NCBI GenBank assembly: GCA_023415655.1
Contig: JAEZKD010000224.1
Span: 1 to 13,233 of the forward strand
DNA: 13,233 bases
Source: Bacillota bacterium
GTDB taxonomy: Bacteria > Bacillota > Clostridia > Lachnospirales > Lachnospiraceae
Reading direction: 5' to 3'
The translations under genes and the position numbers were made by a program. Each line of letters opens with the position of its first letter. Position 1 is the stretch's first letter. Below the pieces are notes generated by a model. The model was not told where the DNA came from, did not search any database, and saw nothing but the letters and a program-made list of their open reading frames with translations. This document shows, piece by piece, positions 7,493 through 13,233 of this stretch.

Positions 7493-8800
7493 TTGAAACA
7501 GGGTAAACTAAGTGGTTTGTTGCCGATTGGGGCGTTTTTGCTACTTTTTATTGGGAGTGGAGTTATCTTTCAAGACTTTTATGCAATGCCTGCAATTGTA
7601 GCATTCCTATGCGCATTAATCGTTGCTTTTTTACAAAACACGAAAAGAAACTTTTCAGACAAATTAAAAACGGTAACTCGTAGCATGGGTGATGAGAATG
7701 TGATGACAATGTGTCTCATCTTTATCCTAGCAGGTGCTTTTTCTGGGTCCGTACAAGCAGCTGGAGGAGTGGATAGTACTGTAAACTTTGGTTTATCTAT
7801 TTTACCACCAAAGATTGCAATTGCTGGTTTGTTCTTAATAGCATGCTTTATATCGATAGCAATGGGAACGAGTGTAGGAACCATTGCAGCCTTAACCCCA
7901 ATCGCAGTCGGCATTAGTCAAAAAACTGGATTTGCCGGAGCCTTATGTATCGGTGCTGTGATCTGTGGTGCGATGTTTGGTGATAATCTGTCAATGATTT
8001 CAGATACTACAATCGCTGCAACCAAATCACAAGGTTGCGAGATGAAGGATAAGTTCCGAGAGAATTTTATCATCGTTCTTCCAGCAGCTATTATTACGAT
8101 TATTTTATTTTTAGTTTTAGCATGGAATACAAGCTATGAATTGAGTGGAGCTATGGAATATAGTTTCATCAAGATTCTGCCATATCTTGTCGTGTTAATT
8201 GGTGCACTTTGTGGTGGGAATGTATTTCTAGTGTTAATCCTAGGGACCGTCTTTTCTTTGATCGTTGGAGTTACTACTGGTTCCATTGCTATCTCTGAGG
8301 TGTTTCAAGTGATTGGAAGTGGTTTGGATGGTAACGGTGGTATTATGAATATGTATGATATCATCGTAATTTCAATCATTGTATCTGGTATCATTGGATT
8401 GGTCAAAGAAAATGGAGGAATTGACTTTATTCTTTCTGTCATTCGTAGACATGTAAAAGGTAAACGAGGAGCTCAATTTGGAATTGCAGCATTAAGTTCC
8501 TTAGTTGATATATCCACTGCGAATAATACAATTGCCATCGTTATGGCAGGGCCAATTGCAAAGGACATTGCAAAAGAATATGAGCTTTCTCCGAAAAGAA
8601 CAGCTGCCTTGCTTGATATCTTTACTTCGGTATGGCAAGGAATCCTCCCATATGGAGCACAGCTTTTATATGCAAGTGCAGGCGCAGCTGCAGTTGGGTT
8701 ATCTGTATCGGTGCTTGAATTAATCCCATATCTTTTCTACCCAATTCTAATGGGGGTATGTGGAATTCTTACTATTCTTTTGAAAAAAGATCATATTTAA
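7493..8800 (+). CDS. NhaC-family Na+/H+ antiporter
   Basis: Polytopic inner-membrane carrier of 435 residues, counted from the probable TTG start. About ten or more hydrophobic segments are visible, for example around 9-25, 32-48, 68-86, 107-125 and 145-162. Family motifs include GTSVGT (125-130), GDNLSMISDTT (163-173), which corresponds to the GDxxSPxSDTT signature of NhaC antiporters, and a second inverted-repeat half with SSLVDISTANNTIAIVMAGPIAK. Members of this family exchange Na+ for H+, though relatives such as MleN couple organic acids (malate/lactate) to ions, and other homologues may carry amino acids, so the substrate is not certain. It is flanked by its own promoter and terminator and appears monocistronic, with no adjacent catabolic gene to suggest a solute. 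In-frame ATG codons at 7478 and 7487 are less likely starts because of Shine-Dalgarno placement. Confidence 0.85.
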   Translation: MKQGKLSGLLPIGAFLLLFIGSGVIFQDFYAMPAIVAFLCALIVAFLQNTKRNFSDKLKTVTRSMGDENVMTMCLIFILAGAFSGSVQAAGGVDSTVNFGLSILPPKIAIAGLFLIACFISIAMGTSVGTIAALTPIAVGISQKTGFAGALCIGAVICGAMFGDNLSMISDTTIAATKSQGCEMKDKFRENFIIVLPAAIITIILFLVLAWNTSYELSGAMEYSFIKILPYLVVLIGALCGGNVFLVLILGTVFSLIVGVTTGSIAISEVFQVIGSGLDGNGGIMNMYDIIVISIIVSGIIGLVKENGGIDFILSVIRRHVKGKRGAQFGIAALSSLVDISTANNTIAIVMAGPIAKDIAKEYELSPKRTAALLDIFTSVWQGILPYGAQLLYASAGAAAVGLSVSVLELIPYLFYPILMGVCGILTILLKKDHI

Positions 8801-8818
8801 TTTATAGGTTAATAAAAT

Positions 8819-8901
8819 AAGCGATTATATCCTATCTATGTATGCTTTCATCAAACATATGTTAGAAACATACAAACCTTGGATGTAATCGCTTGTTTTT
8901 T
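8819..8901 (+). terminator. Long structured terminator after the NhaC-family gene
   Basis: AAGCGATTATATCC (8819-8832) pairs with GGATGTAATCGCTT (8881-8894), 13 Watson-Crick pairs and one G-U, and is followed by GTTTTTTG. The 48-base loop is not empty: TGTATG (8839-8844) can pair with CATACA (8869-8874), and the 10-base palindrome AACATATGTT lies inside. The reverse strand also has a T-rich exit, so it may work in both directions. Confidence 0.8.
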
Positions 8902-8943
8902 GTTCAAATCCTAGTAAATCTTGGTACATTTACGGTTCTCAAC

Positions 8944-8972
8944 TTGACAATCCCTTTTACAATTTTTATAAT
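8944..8972 (+). promoter_or_regulatory. Perfect-consensus sigma-A promoter of the mutS-like/rnhA/mutS cluster
   Basis: TTGACA (8944-8949), a 17-base spacer and TATAAT (8967-8972): all 12 consensus bases at optimal spacing. Predicted start is near 8979, about 85 bases before the first gene. It is the only strong promoter seen ahead of the three-gene cluster. Confidence 0.85.
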
Positions 8973-9047
8973 AGGTTAAGGCGATTCAAAGGTAAAATGA
9001 GTGCAATCGTAGAGAAAAGTTAAAAAGATTACAAAATGATAATTCAT

Positions 9048-9054
9048 GGAAAGG
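9048..9054 (+). promoter_or_regulatory. Ribosome binding site that decides the MutS-like protein start
   Basis: GGAAAGG lies 9 bases before the ATG at 9064. An in-frame ATG at 9046 overlaps this site and has no Shine-Dalgarno of its own, so the protein most likely begins MVELIIA. Confidence 0.75.
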
Positions 9055-9063
9055 TGCGCTAGA

Positions 9064-10743
9064 ATGGTTGAATTAATAATCGCAATCGTTGCTATTATGA
9101 TTGCTCTTGTAATAAAGATGGAGCATGATAAGGTAACGAAAAGAAAAAAGCTATTGTACAAGTTAAATAAGGAGTGGGGGGATGTACCTACTGAAGAGTT
9201 TACACCTCAAAAAATTGCCTCCATGTATGCATATTATAACGCTGTAAAACGAGACAATTCAGATGTAGATGATATCACTTGGCATGACCTTGACATGAAT
9301 CAGATCTTTATGACAATCAATAATACACGAAGCGCAGCGGGTGAAGAATATTTATTTGCGATGCTTCATCAACCAGAATTTGACGATGAAAAGCTAAAAG
9401 AGAGAAATCGTTTGATTGAATTCTTCTCAAAGAACAAAGAAGAACGTCAACGTGTGCAAGTAATTCTTTCTAGTATGGGTAAGATGAAAGAGTTGTCAGT
9501 ATATGAGTTTATGAATCGATTAAATATATTGCAACGAGAGAATAATATGTCCCATGTATTCATGATTTTGGGACTCGTAGTGAGTATTTTTACCATCTTC
9601 TTTGATCCATTGTTTGGTTTTTTACTAACGGGCTGTTGCGTAGTGTATAATATTGTTCAATACTATAAGCGTAAGATGCAGATTGAAAAGTATTTTCAGG
9701 TAGTGTCTTATATTATACGTTTGGTATATAGTGCAAAAGAATTAAGTGAATGTAACATCGAAGCGATTGCACCATACACGAAAAAATTAAGAGAAAATTA
9801 TAAAATATACACCAAGTTTATTCGAGGTTCCTGGTTAGTAACCTCAAGAAATCCTAGTGGAAGCTTGGCGGATATGTTTTTAGATTATGCTCGAATGTTT
9901 TTCCATATTGATTTGATTAAGTTTAATACGATGTTGAAAACATTTGAAACGAAGCAAACTGAGTTAAATGAGATGTTTGAAATTCTTGGAATGTTAGATA
10001 GTATGATTGCAATTGCTTCCTTTAGAGAACTCATGGTAGAATATTGCACACCTGAATTAGTGCAACAAAAAGTTCCAGAGATAAAAGCAGAGAATATCTA
10101 TCATCCAATGATTAATGAACCTGTGAAGAATAGCATTCATGAATCTAGAAGCGTTTTAATTACTGGTTCAAATGCCTCTGGTAAATCGACCTTTATTAAA
10201 ACCTTGGCAATCAATGCAATATTAGCACAGACAATTTATACCGTAATGGCAGACAGCTACCGTGCATCGTACTTTAAAGTAGCATCTTCGATGGCACTAC
10301 AAGACAACTTACTCAGCAAAGAAAGCTACTATATTGTAGAAATTAAATCCTTAAAAAGAATTATTGATATGTTAGAAGATAAGATTCCAACGTTGTGCTT
10401 TGTGGATGAAGTACTTCGTGGTACGAATACGTTGGAACGAATTGCTGCGTCCTCAAGAATCTTATTAAGTCTTTCGAAAGGAAATGCGATTTGCTTTGCT
10501 GCAACTCATGACATTGAGTTGACGCACATTTTAGAAAATTTCTATTCCAGCTATCATTTCCAAGAACAGGTAGTTGAGGATGATGTCCTCTTTGACTATG
10601 TCCTTTATGATGGTAGAGCTGTGTCAAAAAATGCAATCAAGCTTTTAAAGATTATGGGTTATGAGGATCAGATTATTGACGATGCAACCAACTCTGCAAA
10701 TCAGTTCTTAGAAACTGGTGAATGGAGTGTTATCAAGGCTTAA
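9064..10743 (+). CDS. Membrane-anchored MutS-like ATPase (MutS domain V family)
   Basis: A 559-residue protein combining membrane segments with a MutS-type ATPase. Residues 3-19 form one hydrophobic helix, followed by a very basic stretch. Residues 70-100 (DDITWHDLDMNQIF...SAAGEEYLFAML) resemble the core/lever start of MutS domain III. Two more membrane helices lie at about 163-180 and 182-199. The C-terminal ATPase has Walker A GSNASGKST (368-376), Walker B CFVDEVLRGTNTLER (Asp448, Glu449) and the AATHD histidine motif. It lacks the N-terminal mismatch-binding domain with the Phe-x-Glu motif, the connector domain and the Smr nuclease domain of MutS2, so it is neither MutS1 nor MutS2. The cellular role is unknown; a membrane-tethered DNA-binding or remodelling function is an inference. 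It leads a probable operon, 20 bases ahead of rnhA. Confidence 0.85.
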   Translation: MVELIIAIVAIMIALVIKMEHDKVTKRKKLLYKLNKEWGDVPTEEFTPQKIASMYAYYNAVKRDNSDVDDITWHDLDMNQIFMTINNTRSAAGEEYLFAMLHQPEFDDEKLKERNRLIEFFSKNKEERQRVQVILSSMGKMKELSVYEFMNRLNILQRENNMSHVFMILGLVVSIFTIFFDPLFGFLLTGCCVVYNIVQYYKRKMQIEKYFQVVSYIIRLVYSAKELSECNIEAIAPYTKKLRENYKIYTKFIRGSWLVTSRNPSGSLADMFLDYARMFFHIDLIKFNTMLKTFETKQTELNEMFEILGMLDSMIAIASFRELMVEYCTPELVQQKVPEIKAENIYHPMINEPVKNSIHESRSVLITGSNASGKSTFIKTLAINAILAQTIYTVMADSYRASYFKVASSMALQDNLLSKESYYIVEIKSLKRIIDMLEDKIPTLCFVDEVLRGTNTLERIAASSRILLSLSKGNAICFAATHDIELTHILENFYSSYHFQEQVVEDDVLFDYVLYDGRAVSKNAIKLLKIMGYEDQIIDDATNSANQFLETGEWSVIKA

Positions 10744-10763
10744 AGAAAGTAGGTTTTTTTTGT

Positions 10764-11240
10764 ATGAAGGTAACAATTTATACAGACGGGGCTGCCAGAG
10801 GCAACCCCGATGGACCAGGTGGTTATGGAACCATCTTGTCTTATATAGATTCTACAGGAGTAGAACATACACGAGAATACAGTGGAGGCTACAAAAAAAC
10901 AACGAATAATCGAATGGAATTAATGGCTGCAATTATAGGTTTAGAAGCTTTAACAAAGCCATGTGAGGTTACCTTATATTCGGATTCTCAATATGTCGTA
11001 AAGGCTTTCAATGACCATTGGATTGATGGCTGGATCAAAAAAGGATGGAAACGTGGTAAGAATGAACCAGTGAAAAATGTGGATCTTTGGAAGCGTCTAC
11101 TAGCTGCAAAGCAACCACATCAGGTCACCTTTTGTTGGGTGAAGGGGCATGATGGACATCCACAGAATGAACGCTGCGATACATTAGCAACCACTGCAGC
11201 AGATGGAAACAACCTAATGGACGATATCGTCCTAGAATAG
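10764..11240 (+). CDS. rnhA: Ribonuclease HI
   Basis: Cytosolic endonuclease that degrades the RNA strand of RNA-DNA hybrids, such as R-loops and replication primers. The 158-residue protein compares with 155 in E. coli. The full DEDD metal site is present: Asp8 in TDGAARGNPDGP, Glu52 in NNRMELMA, Asp74 in YSDSQYV and Asp139 in NERCDTLA, with the assisting His129 in KGHDGH. The tryptophan/lysine-rich stretch WIDGWIKKGWKRGKN (about 86-100) matches the basic protrusion that holds the hybrid. The start at 10764 (MKVTIYTDGAA) gives the family's usual N-terminus; an upstream in-frame ATG at 10722 would overlap the previous gene and add 14 unconserved residues. The Shine-Dalgarno is weak (GTAGG, ending 10753) and separated from the ATG by a run of eight Ts. 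It lies between two MutS-fold genes with no terminator on either side. Confidence 0.96.
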   Translation: MKVTIYTDGAARGNPDGPGGYGTILSYIDSTGVEHTREYSGGYKKTTNNRMELMAAIIGLEALTKPCEVTLYSDSQYVVKAFNDHWIDGWIKKGWKRGKNEPVKNVDLWKRLLAAKQPHQVTFCWVKGHDGHPQNERCDTLATTAADGNNLMDDIVLE

Positions 11241-11273
11241 AGAACGCAATTAATAAGAAAGGGAGAACGAAAG

Positions 11274-13233
11274 ATGGCACAGTTGACTCCGATGATGCAG
11301 CATTACCTTGATACGAAACAACAGTACAAGGACTGCATTCTATTTTATCGTTTGGGGGATTTTTATGAGATGTTCTTTGATGATGCCCTAACAGCATCCA
11401 AAGAACTCGAGATTACGTTGACCGGAAAAAGCTGCGGACAAGAGGAACGTGCCCCTATGTGTGGAATCCCATTTCACGCAGTGGAAGGATATTTAACCAA
11501 GTTAGTAAATAAGGGATATAAAGTAGCGATTTGCGAACAGGTAGAAGATCCAAAGCTAGCCAAGGGAATGGTAAAAAGAGAAGTGGTTCGTATTGTAACG
11601 CCTGGAACGAATCTGAATACTCAGGCGTTAGATGAAACAAAGAATAATTATTTGATGGGTATTGTATGGACGGATGAGTTGTGTGGAATATCGACCGTAG
11701 ATATTACAACGGGTGATTACTATGTAACCGAGGTAGATTCCATTCGCAAGCTTTTGGATGAAATCTATAAATTCTCTCCATCTGAAATTGTATGCAATCA
11801 AGCACTTGAAATATCAGGGTTGAATATCACAGATTTAAAGGAACGATATCAAATTTCCTTTTCTTTATTAGAAGATTGGTATTATGATACAAATATGTGC
11901 ATCAAGACATTAAAGGAACATTTTCATGTAGGAGCCTTGGATGGACTTGGTCTTTTGGACTTATCCGTTGGTATCAATGCAGCAGGAGCAATCCTTCAAT
12001 ACTTGATCCAAACACAAAAGAATTCCTTAGATCATCTTACTCGTATTATACCATATACAACGAATAAATTTATGTTGATTGATAGTTCGAGTCGACGTAA
12101 TCTAGAATTAACGGAGACACTTCGTGAGAAACAAAAACGAGGGTCTCTTCTTTGGGTTTTAGATAAGACAAAGACTGCAATGGGTGCACGCCTCTTAAGA
12201 ACCTTTGTTGAACAACCATTGTTAGATATGGAGCATATCAACCGTCGACTTGATGCAATTGAAGAATTAAATCGCAATGTAATCACAAGAGAAGAATTAA
12301 GAGAGTATCTTAATTCAATCTACGATTTAGAACGTTTGATGGGAAAGATTAGCTATAAAAGTGCGAATCCAAGAGACTTAATTGCATTTTCATCATCCTT
12401 ATCAATGTTACCACCAATTAAGTATCTGTTGCAGACGATGGACGCAGATTTGCTAACAGAAGTGCAGGAACAAATGGATTCTTTAGAAGACTTGCATACC
12501 TTAATAGACACTTCTATTGCAGAGGAGCCACCAATCACTGTAAAGGAAGGCGGAATCATTAAAGAAGGCTTTCATGCGGAAGTGGATTCTCTACGCAAAG
12601 CAAAAACGGACGGAAAGCTATGGTTAGCTGAATTAGAAGCAAGAGAAAAAGAAGCAACAGGAATCAAGAATCTAAAGATCAAATTCAATCGTGTATTTGG
12701 TTATTATTTTGAAGTAACGAATTCCTATGCAAATCTTGTGCCTACAGATTGGATTCGAAAGCAAACCTTAGCCAATGCAGAACGCTATACTACGAATGAA
12801 TTAAAGGAATTGGAAGATAAGATTTTAAATGCGGAGGACCATCTCTTTTCTTTGGAATATGATCTCTTTGCAGAAATCAGAGATACGATTGCAACACATG
12901 TTTTACGTATCCAAAAAACAGCAAAAGCGATTGCAAAACTAGACGCGATTGCCTCAATGGCCTTTGTTGCAGAACGTCATAATTTTGTACGTCCGATCAT
13001 GAATGATTCGGGAACCATTGATATTATAGAGGGGCGCCACCCAGTCGTAGAACAAATGATTCCGAATGACATGTTTGTGGCCAATGATACGTATTTAGAC
13101 AATCAGAACAAACGAATTTCCATTATTACTGGCCCTAATATGGCTGGTAAATCGACTTATATGAGACAGACCGCATTGATTGTATTGATGGCACAGATTG
13201 GAAGCTTCGTTCCTGCCAAAAGTGCTCAGATTG
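11274..13233 (+). CDS. mutS: DNA mismatch repair protein MutS (3' end beyond the window)
   Basis: Mismatch sensor that binds mispairs and small loops as a dimer and recruits MutL in an ATP-dependent way. The frame is open for 653 codons to the window edge, so perhaps three quarters of the usual 850-900 residue protein is present. Mismatch-binding domain: the Phe-x-Glu motif is in GDFYEMF (Phe30, Glu32), with GIPFHA, ICEQVEDP and RIVTPGT following as in the family. The connector, lever and clamp regions follow, including SSRRNLELTETLR, GARLLRTFVEQPL and FNRVFGYYFEVT. The ATPase domain begins with EGRHPVVE and Walker A GPNMAGKST (620-628, Lys626); the Walker B region lies outside. The ATG at 11274 is 8 bases after GGGAG, and the gene starts 33 bases after rnhA with no terminator between. 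In many Firmicutes mutL follows mutS; that cannot be checked here. Confidence 0.97.
   Translation, partial: MAQLTPMMQHYLDTKQQYKDCILFYRLGDFYEMFFDDALTASKELEITLTGKSCGQEERAPMCGIPFHAVEGYLTKLVNKGYKVAICEQVEDPKLAKGMVKREVVRIVTPGTNLNTQALDETKNNYLMGIVWTDELCGISTVDITTGDYYVTEVDSIRKLLDEIYKFSPSEIVCNQALEISGLNITDLKERYQISFSLLEDWYYDTNMCIKTLKEHFHVGALDGLGLLDLSVGINAAGAILQYLIQTQKNSLDHLTRIIPYTTNKFMLIDSSSRRNLELTETLREKQKRGSLLWVLDKTKTAMGARLLRTFVEQPLLDMEHINRRLDAIEELNRNVITREELREYLNSIYDLERLMGKISYKSANPRDLIAFSSSLSMLPPIKYLLQTMDADLLTEVQEQMDSLEDLHTLIDTSIAEEPPITVKEGGIIKEGFHAEVDSLRKAKTDGKLWLAELEAREKEATGIKNLKIKFNRVFGYYFEVTNSYANLVPTDWIRKQTLANAERYTTNELKELEDKILNAEDHLFSLEYDLFAEIRDTIATHVLRIQKTAKAIAKLDAIASMAFVAERHNFVRPIMNDSGTIDIIEGRHPVVEQMIPNDMFVANDTYLDNQNKRISIITGPNMAGKSTYMRQTALIVLMAQIGSFVPAKSAQI

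Noticed and set aside
7579..7914. 111-codon minus-strand frame inside the NhaC-family gene
   Set aside because: Antisense shadow of a conserved membrane protein; no ribosome binding site and no recognisable domain.
8997..9023. Eight-codon mini-frame (MSAIVEKS) in the leader of the MutS-like gene
   Set aside because: AAAGG is only 4 bases from the ATG, the peptide has no codon run typical of attenuation, and no alternative hairpins accompany it.
10722..10763. Upstream in-frame ATG as the rnhA start
   Set aside because: It overlaps the preceding gene, lacks a well-placed ribosome binding site and adds residues before the normal family start MKVTIYTDG.
1..13233. CRISPR array, insertion sequence, prophage or toxin-antitoxin module
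   Set aside because: No regularly spaced repeats, transposase or integrase motifs, tRNA-flanked attachment sites or small paired genes were found on either strand.

Overview
The window is low-GC DNA with strong AGGAGG-like ribosome binding sites, consensus sigma-A promoters and simple hairpin-plus-U terminators. It carries the spore coat ATPase gene spoIVA and a very large secreted pectate lyase. This points to an endospore-forming, plant-polysaccharide-degrading clostridium, most likely in the Lachnospiraceae (Lachnoclostridium phytofermentans type). The organism assignment is inferred from gene content and style, not from a search. All recognised genes are on the + strand.

Layout: (1) 1-4127 is the 3' part of a gene for a modular extracellular family 9 pectate lyase. 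Its 5' end and signal peptide lie outside the window, and it ends at a strong hairpin terminator (4161-4204). (2) 4291-5784 is spoIVA, with a possible sigma-E -10 element upstream and a GNRA-loop terminator downstream. (3) A 366-base gap with tandem sigma-A-type promoters leads to 6151-7236, a secreted NlpC/P60 peptidoglycan hydrolase with two SH3b domains and its own terminator. (4) 7493-8800 is an NhaC-family antiporter with its own promoter, a probable TTG start and a long structured terminator. (5) From a perfect-consensus sigma-A promoter (8944-8972) runs a cluster of three genes: a membrane-anchored MutS-like ATPase (9064-10743), ribonuclease HI (10764-11240) and the true mismatch-recognition protein MutS (from 11274, cut off by the window end just after its Walker A motif).

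The first four genes look like independent single-gene transcription units (pectin breakdown, spore coat assembly, cell-wall turnover, ion homeostasis). The last three are spaced 20 and 33 bases apart with no terminator between them, and so form a probable nucleic-acid maintenance operon. It pairs two different MutS-fold ATPases with an RNase H. That operon is the most interesting feature; I see no CRISPR array, mobile element, tRNA, rRNA or convincing new defence system.
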